Source: Eulemur rufifrons
Lineage: Eukaryota > Chordata > Mammalia > Primates > Lemuridae
Assembly: GCF_041146395.1 (NCBI RefSeq)
Contig: NC_091012.1
Coordinates: 16,544,193-16,608,192, forward strand
Length of the DNA stretch: 64,000 nt
Direction of reading: 5' to 3'
Below are positions 34,560 to 49,352 of this stretch, piece by piece (position 1 is the stretch's first letter; each line of letters opens with the position of its first letter). The position numbers and the translations under genes were made by a program. The notes beneath the pieces were generated by a model. That model saw only the letters and a program-made list of their open reading frames with translations, was not told the origin of the DNA and ran no database searches.

Positions 34560-34870
34560 ACATGATCATGATGAATGACTTTTCTCGTGTGTTGAATTCA
34601 GTTTGCTAATATTTTGTTGAGAATTTTGGCACCTATGTTTATCAGAGACATTGGCCTGTCATTGTTCTTGTTTTGTCTATGTCTAATTTTAGTGTAAGGT
34701 AATACTGGCCTCATAGGATGAGTTGGAACGTATTCCTCTCCTTGATTTTTTGAAATAGTTACAATAGGATAGTATTAATTTTTAAAAATCTTTTCTAGAA
34801 TTCAGCAGTGAAGCCATCATGTTCTGGGCTTTTCTTTGATGGAAGATTTTTTATCACTGCTTCTACAAGT
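34560..34870 (-). mobile_element. Old LINE-1 ORF2 (RT region), antisense
   Basis: Reverse ORF2: ttgaattcagtttgctaatattttgttgagaattttgg, catcagagacattggcctgtcattg, tggcctcataggatgagttgg. L1M class, short fragment. Confidence 0.8.
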
Positions 34871-34984
34871 ATATTAAATACTTGTTAAATAGACATTAAA
34901 ATATATTTAATATATTATCATAAATACATGTATACTTTAATATATTATATACATTTATTTAATCAATATAAAACATAAATATAT

Positions 34985-35330
34985 ATGTTTATTGCACCCT
35001 TGAACAATCCAATCTTTTTGAATGTACATGGAAATTTTACCAAAATTGAGCATATGGTGAATGGGAGAGTAAGCCTTAAAAAATTCCAAATGATTCAAAT
35101 TGATTAGAGTGTACTTTCTTTACCTTAATATAATTTACCTAGAAAATCAGTAACAAAAATACTAGAAATGCCAAATTTCTTTGAACTTAAGCTAATTCTT
35201 TTAAAGCTGTTAATATATTACAGACAATATCATAATTTAAATAAGAAAATATGTGCATCAAGTAGTTCAAGAAACTCCAAGAGAATAAACACATATTCAT
35301 ACCAATGCACATGATCATCAAATTGTTGAA
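34985..35330 (+). mobile_element. Old LINE-1 ORF2 fragment, sense
   Basis: atgtacatggaaattttaccaaaattgagcatatggtg, gtaagccttaaaaaattcc resembles the ORF2 endonuclease end (…accaagatagaccatattctggg… in younger copies). Strongly decayed. Confidence 0.55.
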
Positions 35331-35334
35331 AGTC

Positions 35335-36000
35335 AGAATTTTGAAAGCAGCTAGACAGAAGAGAATCATCCTATCCAAATTTTTCTCAATAAAATTAACA
35401 GCATATTTCTCATCAGAAACAAGTTCAGAAGGGAGTGAATATCATTTTGTAAAGTGCTGAAAGAAAAAAATATATATCAATATAGAATTTTATATCCAAC
35501 AAAGCTATCCTTGTTCATAAATGAAAAAAAAACTATTGAGATATTCAAAGATGGATAAAACTTAGGAGGTTCTTTGCTAGTAGAGCTGCCCTACAAGGAA
35601 TGCTGAAGGGAGTCCTCTGGCCAGAAATGAAAGGACACTAGGCAGAAACTCAAAGTAATATGACGAACAGAGAAATAAACTACAAAGGTAAATATAATAG
35701 CCTATACTATTGTATTTTTGGCTTATAACTAGTCCTTTTATTCATTTCCTATATTATTTAAAAGACAAACATGAATATTTATAAATTCATGTTAATAGGC
35801 ACACCGTGAATGACAATGTCACTTGTGCAACAATAACCTAAGGTGGATGTGTAAGAAGCAGAGCTTTTGCATGCTACCAATGCTAAGTTGGTATCTAATC
35901 AACCTAGATTTTTTTAAATCACATTTTGTCTTTATGTAACTAATAAACATTCCTAAAATTGCCTAAATTTACCATTCTGAGCCATTTCTTTCCACCAGGA
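35335..36000 (+). mobile_element. Ancient L1ME or HAL1 element, sense
   Basis: aagtgctgaaagaaaaaaatatatatcaatatagaattttatatccaac, tagtagagctgccctacaaggaatgctgaagggagtcctctggcc, then a 3'UTR block (aagcagagcttttgcatgctaccaatgctaagttggtatc). Order fits L1ME/HAL1. Confidence 0.7.
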
Positions 36001-36720
36001 AGATACAGGTATTTTTTTCCTCTCTTTAAAAAAGTTAAATACCAAAATTACTACATTTAAATAAATAACATTATGATAATGACACTAAAAATTCAAAATA
36101 ACGCTAACATCCTTTTTCTATTTGCACTGCTGCTCTGTCCTAATCCCTAGAACACTCTGGAAAGGTCTGGAAAGGAGAATGGTTTTTTCCTATGGAGTCT
36201 GGGCTGAGGCTGGGGGTGGGGGGAGGTTGGAACTTCTCATTCTCTCACTTGTTTCCTTTCCTCTCCTTTTCAATTTTGGTAGGAGATAAGTCAGCCTTAG
36301 TTTTGAATTCAGTTCTGAAAAGTCAGGGAAGTCTCTTACTGCAAATCAGAAAACAACCTAAATGTTTCTAGTGCTTAATCACAGGGTGCTTGCTTAGACC
36401 CTAGAATTAACATTCAGCTCTTTGCTCCATTGGCATGGCTGCTCCCATCTGGAGTGGGGACAAGTGCAATATAACTGAGAAGACAGCTGGTCAGATGATG
36501 CCTTGAGCTGGCGACTAAACCTGCAATAACACACTATGGAGAAATCCGTGATCTTTGTTTGAAAATGCTTGTGATAAGAGACTGAGTCTTTTCCCCCAAA
36601 TGTAGTGGTAATGGCTCTGTTGTTTTAAATACACAATACTTAGGAGACTGGTTTTACTTAGAATGGAAAATTTTGCCAGGGACAAAGTTAACACAAAGAA
36701 ACAAACAACAAAAAACAGCA
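36001..36720. other. Unassigned; could be 3'UTR of the FOXK2 retrocopy or unique sequence
   Basis: Mixed composition including a G-rich run at 36214-36227. No poly-T marks an obvious 3' end of the FOXK2 retrocopy here, so the boundary is unresolved. Confidence 0.3.
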
Positions 36721-36999
36721 AGAAAGAGAACAGTTAAGTGCAGCTCGGATGAGACCGGGCAGTTCTTTCCCATCACCAGCTTGTCCCTGAATTCTCACGG
36801 TCACATGCAGCCTCAGCATTAGTCTTCTGTCCTATGCACTGCAATGGAGGTGGATTAAATTCACCAAGCAACTGCTCTAACTTGGAAAATCTGCAAGTGT
36901 CATAAACTAGCTCCACCTGAACAAGGTAAAGAAATCATTCCATAGGCTGAAAACAACAAAAACACAAAACTACTTTGTTTCTTTTCCCCAAATGAAATC

Positions 37000-39905
<2,906 letters not shown>

Positions 39906-39924
39906 ACAATCTCAATTTAATAAA

Positions 39925-41911
39925 TTTATAATGTTAAATTCAAGCACATATAAACCACTGAGAAGTTTCAACAGAATACAAATAAAAGCCAATGAGAAGG
40001 AAATCAAAATAGTACCCTACAAAACTTTATTGAATGCAAAGAAGGAAGTGATGGAGGGAATAAAGAAAAAAAAGGTAAGAGGTACACAGGAAACAAATAG
40101 TAAAATAGCATAGATAAGTTCCTCCTTATCAGTAAATAATTAAGTGTAAACATATGGAACTCTACAATGAAAAGGAAGAAACTGGAGGAATATATTTTAA
40201 ACAACAAACAACAAAATGATCCAAGTATGTGTTATCTACAAAAGCTATATTTTATATTCAAAGATATATATATGTATATATGTTGAAAGTGAAAGGATAG
40301 AAAAACATATTCCATGCAACATTAGGTGTCTATGTTATTATCAGACAAAATAAACTCTATTCCAAAACATTTTATAAAAGATACAGGCCATTATTTATTG
40401 AAAAAACAATTGATTCATCAAAAAGATACAATTACAAACATTTATGCACCAAGCAATAGAACGCCAAAATATATCGGACAAGTATTGACAAAATGGAGAG
40501 GAGAAATCATTCTACAATACAGGTTGGAAACTTTAATACCCCATTTTCTTTAATGGATAGATGGTCTGGACAGAAGATCAGTAAGGAAAGGAAGATTTGA
40601 AAAGTGCTATAAACCAGCCAAATAGAGCAGACATAAAGAAATTCCTCCACAGAGCATAAGGCACATTTCTATCAAGCCCAGATGGAAATTCTCCAGGTTA
40701 GACCACATAGTAGAGCAGAAAATAAGTGACAAGAAATGTAAAAAGACGGAAGTTATAACAAGTATCTTCTCTGACCACAATAGAATGAAGCCAGACATCA
40801 AAAACAAAAGGAAAAATGCAAACTTCGTAAATAGGAAATTAAACAGCACAGTCATAAGCAATCAATGAAACAAAGAAGATAATACAAAAGAAATTGGAAA
40901 ATACTGAGAGGGAAATACAAATGAAAACACAATATAACAGAACATAGATTCAGTGACTGCAGTGCTTAGAGGGATGGTTAAAGCAGTGAATGCCTATATG
41001 AAACAAGAAGAAATGTCTTGAATAACCCTATATTACAATAGAAGGACTTAGAAAAATAAAGGCAAATGAAACCCAAGCCTAATAGAACAAAGGACTAATA
41101 AATATTACAGTGAAGACAAATAAAATTGAGAGGAGAAAAACATTAGAGAAAATGAACAAAACTAAAAGTTAGTTCTCCGATAGGATTAACAGAATTGATA
41201 AATATGTAGGTACACTGACCAAGAATATAGAAGAGAGGATATGAATATTTACAATCGTAAATGAAAGTGGAGACACTAATAAATACCTTACAGAAATAAA
41301 ATGGATTATAGAAGAATGTTATCAGCAGTTGCACAAAGAGATAACCTGAATGAAATGAACAAACTTCTATAAACACATACATTACTGAAAGTGACTGATG
41401 AGGAAACAGATAATAGGAACAAACCTATAAAATATAAAGAGGCTGAATCAGAAAAAAAAATCAATCAAACATATTAAAGCAACTCCCAACAAAGAAAAAC
41501 AGTACCAGATGGCTTTCCTGGTTAAGTCTACCAAATATTTCAGAATTTTTAAAAATCCTCCTCAGACTCTTACAAAAAATAGAAGAGGTAAGGTCACTTC
41601 CAAATATATTCTGTGGAGCCAGAATTACCCTGATCTGAAATACAGATAAAGACACCAAAAGAAAATTAGAGATCAATATTCCTTATGGTCATAGATGCAA
41701 AAGAGCCTGAACAAAATAGTAGCTAATTGAATCAAACAATATATTTAAAGGATAATACACAAAAAGCAAGTGGAATTATTTCAGGAATGCAAGATTAATT
41801 CAATATAAGAAAATCAATTAATTTAATAACACAATAATAGAATTGAGGAAGAAAACACACACAGCAAATCAGGAAATGCAGAAAAAGCATTTAAATAACA
41901 ACAAAATCTCT
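39925..41911 (+). mobile_element. Old LINE-1, sense, part 1 of 3 (ORF2 endonuclease to RT)
   Basis: Degenerate ORF2: ttatcagacaaaataaactctattcc, attacaaacatttatgcaccaag, cttctctgaccacaatagaatgaagcc, gaatgcctatatgaaacaagaag, aattaccctgatctgaaatacagataaagacacc. Continues in 42592-43467 and 44742-44890, interrupted by three later insertions. No frame survives. L1MA/MB-like. Confidence 0.8.
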
Positions 41912-42111
41912 TAGCAAGTATGGTTGCACATACCTGTAGTCCCTGCTACTCAGGTGGCTGAGGCAGGAGGATTACTTGGGTCTAAGTGAGTTGAAGGCTG
42001 CTGTGCTCTCTACGTTGTGCCTGTGAAGCCACTGCACTCCAGCCAGGGCAACATAGTGAGAACTTCTCTCTAAAAATTAAAAAACAAAACAAAACAAACA
42101 AAAAAAAAAAA
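41912..42111 (+). repeat. Alu right-arm fragment, sense
   Basis: gtatggttgcacatacctgtagtccctgctactcaggtggctgaggcaggaggattac, then gaagccactgcactccagccagggcaac and an A-rich tail (aaaacaaaacaaaac). Inserted in the old L1. Confidence 0.88.
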
Positions 42112-42205
42112 CAACTTTTTTTTTCTATTGACACCTGGCAAATCTACTTTGAATCCATTCTGTTATATGAAGAGGTGTACGTATATGTGTGTGTACATAT
42201 ATACA

Positions 42206-42230
42206 TTTATTATTATTATTATTATTATTT
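42206..42230. repeat. (ATT)n microsatellite
   Basis: About seven ATT units, probably grown from the poly-T of the adjoining antisense L1. Confidence 0.85.
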
Positions 42231-42590
42231 CAGCATATTGTGGGGGTAGAAAAGTTTAGGTTACATATATTGCCCTTGCCTCCCCACCCCACCCTGAGTC
42301 AGAGCTTCAAACGTGTCCATCCCCTAGACAGTGTGCATCGCACTCAGTATGTATGTATACACCCATCCCCTTCCCTACCCACATCTGTTTGACACCCGTT
42401 CAATGTTATTCCTGAATGTGCTCTTAGATGATGATCAGTGAAACCAATATGATGGTGAGTACATGCGGTGTTTATTTTTCCATTCTTGGGATACTTCACC
42501 TAGTAGAATGGGTTCCAACTCTATCCAGGAAAATACAAGAGGTGCTATATCACCATTGTTTCTTATCACTGAGTAGTACTCCATGGTATA
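42231..42590 (-). mobile_element. Lemur-type LINE-1 3' end, antisense
   Basis: cagcatattgtgggggtag through the single C-rich unit to the ORF2 C-terminus (ccattcttgggatacttcacc), truncated after ccatggtatac. Inserted in the old L1 beside the Alu. Confidence 0.9.
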
Positions 42591-42591
42591 C

Positions 42592-43467
42592 AAAAAAACC
42601 ATTTTTGATGAAAGAAGTCAACAAACTAGAAATTGGAAAAAGAGCATTTATTAAAAAAAAATTAACAAGTCAGTGGGTAAAGCCTAAAATTTCTCCACAC
42701 CACCTAAGATTGGGAACAAGAGAAGGACGCTCACTTTTCCCCACTTTATTCAACATTGCACTAGAAGACATAATCAGGGAAATTAGGCAGGAAAAATAAT
42801 AAAACCCATTCAAATTGAGAAAGAAAAAGTAAAATTCTTGCTATTTACATATGGCATGATACTGCCTTTAGAAAAACTCAAATAATCCATAAAAATTTAT
42901 CAGAGCTAATGAACAATTCAGTAGAATTGGAGGACACAAAATTAACACACAAAGTTCCATGATGTTTCTATATACCAGCAAAAATCAACCTGAAGCAAAA
43001 ATTAAGAAAACAATTCCACAGAATAGAAAATGCTCTTTAACTATGGAATAATTTTAGTCAAGGAGGTGAAATAATTAAATGCTGAAAAATACAAAATATT
43101 TCTAAGAGTTAAAGAACAGCCTAACAAATGAAAATGTACCCAGTGTTCATGGATTAAAAAAATTCAAATTGTTAAGATGGCAATACTCCACAAAGTGATC
43201 TATATAGTCAATGTATTCCCTATTTTAAAAAGTGCCTGTCTTTTCAGAAGTGGGAAAGTATATTCTCAAATACATAGGAAATTGTCCACCTAGTAGCCAA
43301 AAAAAAAACTGAAAAATAGAAGAAAGTAGGAGAACTCACACTTTCCAGTAGTAAAATATATTACAAAACTGCAGAATCAAAACTGTGGTAATGGCAAATG
43401 GGTAGAAAAATAAATATATGGAATACAACTGAGAGTCCACAAATAAACCTATATAATTATTGTCAAA
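42592..43467 (+). mobile_element. Old LINE-1, sense, part 2 of 3 (ORF2 RT)
   Basis: ccatttttgatgaaagaagtcaacaaactagaaattgg, then cactttattcaacattgcactagaagacataatc (RT domain), tttctatataccagcaaaaatc, and aaataaacctatataattattgtcaa where the next insertion begins. Confidence 0.85.
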
Positions 43468-44741
43468 TTTTTTTTTATAGTCACACTTGCCTTTGATTAA
43501 AAAAATACAAAAATACTCACACACAGTTCCTGTATGAATTCTAATTAAGAAACATTACCTTCAGAATAATAATATTCGGTGATAATTTTCAGAAGACTCT
43601 AAGAGCTTCTTTACCATTTAAGGGGTACATAGGGTGCAGGTGTTTCCGTGAATGTATTCTTAAATAAGAGACTACACCACTCTAATTTGCCTGGCTGTAG
43701 CTCTGTTCCAGGTTACTGACTGCTAGTTCATGTTCCAGAGTTTCTTTGCCAACAGGTTATTTACAAAAGAGGCACCTCCAAAGTCTTACAGTGAATTGGG
43801 AAAGGGCTGGTTAAATGAGGAAACAGGCTATCATTCCCCTGTAAAAGTTCATCGTTTCCTTTCCCAATGTATCATTTTATTGAGAACTTCTATTTTCTAT
43901 CCTGTGTGCCTCCTCTGCCATCTCACACTCTGGCTCTACCTGCTGTATTTTGGCCACCTGCACCTCATTCATTTGTATCAGTTGTAAGATGGAAATTGGT
44001 TGATGGGGTTCTTCCTCATGCGTCTTTTTAAAAGCACCTTCCTGGGAGATTTTGCTCCTGTAGTTTTTATTGGAAGTTATTCTGACAGCTGAATAACAGG
44101 TGGAGCAGTCCCCTCACATACTGGGAAGCAACGAACTCTTTCTTGTCATTGAACAGTTCTCTATAAGCAGCAGCAAATGATTCTGGGATGCAGCGTGGGG
44201 CGGTATTTGGCCTCTTCCTCCCCCCATCACTGATGCCGCAGGAAGTAGAGCTGCTCAAGGGCATCCTGTTGGCAATCTTCTCCTTCCCCAGGATGTGGGT
44301 ACTCAGAAGTGGGCTGACTCTGCGCTTCACTTTCTGTTTCCTTTCACAGCCTGTAATTGTTTTGGTGCCAGGCTTGAAGTTCTCCAGCACTTCAGCTGTG
44401 TGGAATCCCGCTGTGGTACGCTCCTTGCATTCAGCTAAGAGTTGCATGCTTGGCAAGCACTGGCCAGGTGCATCGCTTGAGGGCAGTATTTCCTATATCG
44501 CATCACTTCTCTTACGTTCCAGCATATAATCAGAATTTTCTACTAAAGCAAGCAAGAGGCTCTTTTCCAATTCGGAGAGGTATTTGGCAGGTTTTATAAT
44601 TTTGTCCTTTTGTATTTTTCACTATATTCCGTCTGGACACTAGCTATGTGAGTCCCACAGAGGTCCAAAGAGGCAGCAGCAACATCTGGCCACCAGAGCA
44701 AAGGTCACAGGGGGTCCGCTAGGGAGCCCTAGCTAACAATT
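43468..44741 (-). pseudogene. Candidate processed pseudogene, parent not recognised
   Basis: A 1.27-kb block that splits the old L1: L1 text stops at attgtcaa (43467) and resumes at about 44742 (attgtgaacaagggtg). It starts with a T9 run on the plus strand, as a minus-strand poly-A tail would. On the minus strand one frame is nearly continuous from about 44580 to 44070: [20 protein letters not shown], an in-frame stop, then a 129-codon open stretch containing AEVLENFKPGTKTITG, ILGKEKIANRMPLSSS, AAYRELFNDKKEFVASQ and a stop at 44067. The rest would be 3'UTR. The peptide looks protein-like but I do not recognise it. No exact TSD found. Confidence 0.5.
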
Positions 44742-44890
44742 GATTGTGAACAAGGGTGTAGATGCATTTCAGTGGGAGAGGGGAAGAGTTGTCAACAAAT
44801 AGTGCTAGAAAAACTGGATATCAACCATGCAGAAAGAATGAAGCTGGACTCCTAGCACAAACCTGTACAAAATTGACTCAAAATGAATCA
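44742..44890 (+). mobile_element. Old LINE-1, sense, part 3 of 3
   Basis: gaacaagggtgtagatgcatttcagtgggagagg, caaatagtgctagaaaaactggatatc, atgaagctggactcctagc, all ORF2 text that follows part 2 directly in L1 order. Confidence 0.8.
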
Positions 44891-45245
44891 TTTACGCTCA
44901 TACAAAGGTAAATGTATTTCTGTGTGTTCAACCCCACTTGTGTTTTAATTGGGTCCCCTATCACCTGTACTCTGACAAACATTTTTCTGTCTGAAATGAT
45001 CCTTGGACGTATTCCTGTCACTGGATGTTCAAGGCTTTGTTCCCAGAGGCTTTGCAGGTGGTGGCAGGGACATGCCACATTTTATATAAAGTACAACATA
45101 ATTGACCTTTTAAAGACAACATAAGAATGGTACATTTTTCATCTGAAGATATTCTTAAAAATGGCTACGTAGAAAATTTGTTTAAACCATTAATCAGACC
45201 TTGATTTGGAGAAACTGTGAAGAGAAACTTTGTTTTCTTCCCCAG
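44891..45245. other. Unassigned; odd open frames on both strands
   Basis: At 44905-45080 both strands are open (70 and 66 codons). The minus strand reads KMFVRVQVIGDPIKTQVGLN. No family recognised. Confidence 0.25.
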
Positions 45246-45440
45246 GTTAAGAACATACATTACTCACCAGAAAATACTTTGTGGTTAGAGTCTCAATGCA
45301 ATGTCACAGACTTGTTTTATTCAGTGAAACAATTAAAGAATTTCATTAAGGAAGTAGGTCAAACTAGTAAGGAAATAGTTAATTCTTTGAAGCAAATAGC
45401 AAGTAGGCAGAATTCTTATCATATTTTTATAGTTGTATAA
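45246..45440 (+). CDS. Candidate terminal exon or retrocopy tail, unrecognised
   Basis: Speculative. A good acceptor (ttttcttccccag, ending 45245) precedes 195 bases open to a stop, encoding VKNIHYSPENTLWLESQCNV and ending with a Lys/Glu-rich probably helical part (LKNFIKEVGQTSKEIVNSLK). An AATAAA occurs eight bases after the stop. It looks like a last exon, but no partner exon and no homologue are known to me. Confidence 0.25.
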   Translation, partial: VKNIHYSPENTLWLESQCNVTDLFYSVKQLKNFIKEVGQTSKEIVNSLKQIASRQNSYHIFIVV

Positions 45441-48060
45441 AAATAAAGCATGGCTGACGATTGTTTTATGCTGCCTCTACAGATTAACAATTCTTATTTT
45501 TTAAAGAAAACTTTACTTAACATCAACCTGAAAAACACACAGAACTTTGTACGTAGAAGTTCCAGAAAGACAAGAACACCAATATTAATGCAAAAAAAAA
45601 TGAAAAACAGTTTGTAGGTAGATACAGATATAATAAATAAAAATATTTTTATATTTTATAAAAATTTATTGAAATGTAATGAATCAATTTCACTTTTTAG
45701 TTTTGATCACTATCCTTTTGTCTTTTCTAATAATTTTAATATTTTTATACTAAAAGTGTATTATGTGGGTGTGTGGGCATCAAAGTGTGTACAATTTATA
45801 AATATTTGAGAATAATAGTGTACAACTTTTTGATGCACATTTTGAATGTGCGTATGTAATGAAGTGTACCTAAATATTTCTCAAAGGTTTATGGATATCA
45901 TTAGTAATATTTTTAACGTGGCAAATCTAATTTAGAAAATTGTTACAATCTTTAATCTCACAACTAAAATAATCCTTTTTAATTTTTGTAAAGAATATTG
46001 AATATTTTCTTATTTACAAATACCAATAACAACAACAGGAAAAATGTAAACCCTCTACTCTTACCAATTACAGAGGAAAACATTTTTAAAAATCTCTTTG
46101 AATATTTGTGGCATTCAGGAATATGCTATCCTCTCCTTATTGCTATATTTCTTTCAATTCTATTTAATCTTTGTTTTATTTGTAACTCCACCCTACTGCT
46201 TGTACTAGGAAATTTTCAATGAATATCTGTCATGCCTTACACCTAAGATGGTTTTAGTTCCATAAGTCTCTCTAAACTTATCAAGGTCAAAATTTAAAAA
46301 ATTTTCAAAAGTCAGTATATTTTTATTAAAAAATATACATGTCCATAAAGTAGTTATATTTTTATTTGTCACAATTATTGGAGGTCCTATGTAAGAATTG
46401 GATGGTAATTTGCAAACTGGTTTTTACACATGACTTCAGTGTGTTGCTTTGTAATCTAGAGTTTCCCTGTAAGAATGATACATGGCAAAGTCAAATAAAT
46501 AAGAAAAGCCATTCAATGTTGTAACTTGCTCATATAAACAAAAAATACATCAATTATGTTTAATTAATTCAAACTAGGTAGTGGACAATTTACTAAGTTC
46601 TGTTAGTGAAACAAAAAAGTTGTAGATAGTTCAGTATAAAAAAAGAAAAAGTCTCCATAGCTCTATGCTACCATCCAGGTTTAAAGACATATCTGACCAT
46701 TCCATGTAATATTTTTGATAGAGTGAAAAGGCTTGCAGGGTTTTAAAAATATTTGCTTTTCTTGTCACCCATTACTAACCAAAATTTTCACATTTATTTG
46801 TGTTCTTATATATTGTAGTATTTACCTCCTCACAGAAAACAAGCAATTAAAAATAGTAATAATTTCCTTCTTCCACTAAAACCTCACTGTCAGAACAGCT
46901 TTTAGATGGTTGTGTGTAATCAGTAAATATCTTTGAAAAATTAAGACTTTAGCCTTTACTTCTCACAAGGGATATGAGTTTTATTATTTCAAACCTACAT
47001 TCAATGTATTGATTTATGGAGATTGGGGAACAACATATCTTATTTTGGACCTAGTCATTTGTAAATAAGTAGGATAAGGAAGAATTTTAGTGGCCAGTCA
47101 GATAAATTAAAATGCCTTTCTTTATTAACTGTCACATGTGTAGACATGTACTTGGCAATAAAAGTTAAAAAAAATATATACAGTCAAAAATTCAAAGAAT
47201 TTACACAAATGTGTGGGTGATAAACACATACAAAATTCCTGTAATTCCATGTAAAATTCAAATTTTAAACAAAATGTAGGTAGAAGAATAAATCCGAAAT
47301 TATTAGGAAGGTTCAAAGCAAAAGCGGTATTTGAGTTGGATTTAACGACTAGATAGATGGTAAGGGAAGAGCATGATATTATGGGCAAAGAAGGAAAGTG
47401 GCGCAGTCAGAGACCGGTTTAGGTTCATCTTGAGAATGAGGAGTGTACTCAGGTGAGGACTTCAGGTTTGTATAGGGAAGAATGAGAATTAGGGACAGAA
47501 AAATATATTGCATATAGATTTTGCAAGACAAAAAATATTCTACTTTCATGAAATGTAACTTACAAACAACTTGGGTTGTCTACTCACACATACAGCCTTG
47601 TGGAACACATGCACTTTCAGAGATGATCTAGAAAGCCCATAAGAAAAGTGACTTTCCTGAGGGAGATGGTGGTTAATGTGAGAAGATGCTGAAGAGGAGA
47701 AAGGTTGGATAAGGTGGGGGATATAACCATTTATGTCCCTCACAGGATTTAACTGGTAAGAGCTCTTTCAAAAGCGGTATGATCAGTAGTGCCAAAAAAT
47801 CTATTATATTAATATTATTATGATATATTGATGATAACTTTAGGAAAAAGAAAATGTAACGAAAAGGATGGTCAGGAGTAGGAAAAACCATTTTATAGAC
47901 AGAGGAATCTTAAACTTTATGCAGGTAAAAGCATGAAGTAAGAAACATTATGACAAGCAGAGCTTTAGGATTGTTTTCCTAAAACAAAACAAAAAAGCAG
48001 AATCGATCCATGCTGGAGGCTTTTAAGGATTTTGTAATAATCTGTTGGAAAAGGCAAATA
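45441..48060. other. Mostly unassigned AT-rich sequence, possible ancient repeat near 47270-47470
   Basis: No convincing genes. The interval 47270-47470 (gatttaacgactagatagatgg... gaagagcatgatattatgggc) may be the same type of ancient mammalian repeat as at 33.2-34.3 kb. Confidence 0.35.
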
Positions 48061-48074
48061 AATAAGTAAATGGA
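48061..48074. repeat. Left TSD of Alu (aataagtaaatgga)
   Basis: Matches 48409-48422 (aataagtaagtgga) at 13 of 14 bases. Confidence 0.9.
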
Positions 48075-48408
<334 letters not shown>

Positions 48409-48422
48409 AATAAGTAAGTGGA
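48409..48422. repeat. Right TSD of Alu (aataagtaagtgga)
   Basis: See left copy at 48061-48074. Confidence 0.9.
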
Positions 48423-49352
48423 GATGACATGGGCAGTGATGGACAGGGCAAGGGTCATGAAATATTAGTATTGAGAAGGATTCCAGTGAAATCATGGGAG
48501 GCAAATGTGGAATTATGGAAAATGTTTTAAGCTATAAATAAGTCAGATTCAAGTGGAGCCCAAACTCTTAAACTTATACAGTTTTAAAATATAAAAGCTT
48601 ATTTTTTAGACTGGTTCTTCATTAGTAAATCATTCATGTTTGTGGAGATACTTAACTATTATAATGGTACAAGTTATTTCCTGTATAACAAACATAGTAA
48701 ATAGATGATAATGTGGATGACTAGCATTGGATATAATGATGCAGTGATGGTGACAACTTTGGTAGTCAGGGTACAGAAGAGAGGTTATGAAAACGCAGGG
48801 CTTTAAAGAATAGATAGTAAGAAGATAATTTCTTAGGGATAAGTGGAAGTGAAAAATATAGGAGTTTCATTTTGCATGTGAAATTTTCAGATTACTATGC
48901 TGTATGTAAAAGGTAAATCTACATGTGGGATCAGTGTCAAAATTAGTAGTACTTTCAAATGTCAAAGCAATCATATAGGAAAATGAATACAATTTAAAAT
49001 AATAGATAACAAGCATGGGAAAATGTCCCCAGTCATTTTATTAAAACCATACGAGATTCAACTACATTAACTCTTGGTTGCTTAGGAGCGTACACAAAAT
49101 ATTTACAAATGTTTCATAGTCAAATTCAGTATTCACTTCCCCTTATGATCACAAGGATAACTTCTCTACCTATATTACGTTTTGACCACTGACACTTAAA
49201 TTACCTATAGTGAAGGCCAGTTTTAACTTTCCTCCAAACTTTTCCTGAGTCCTTATTTTCAAAGATAACAGATAACTATAAAATGATATTTTAAAATGAC
49301 ATGCAGAATATATGTGCATAGAGCACCCTTGACACAAGTGACTCCATCTTAT
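48423..49352. other. No feature recognised
   Basis: AT-rich, unique-looking sequence. Confidence 0.4.
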
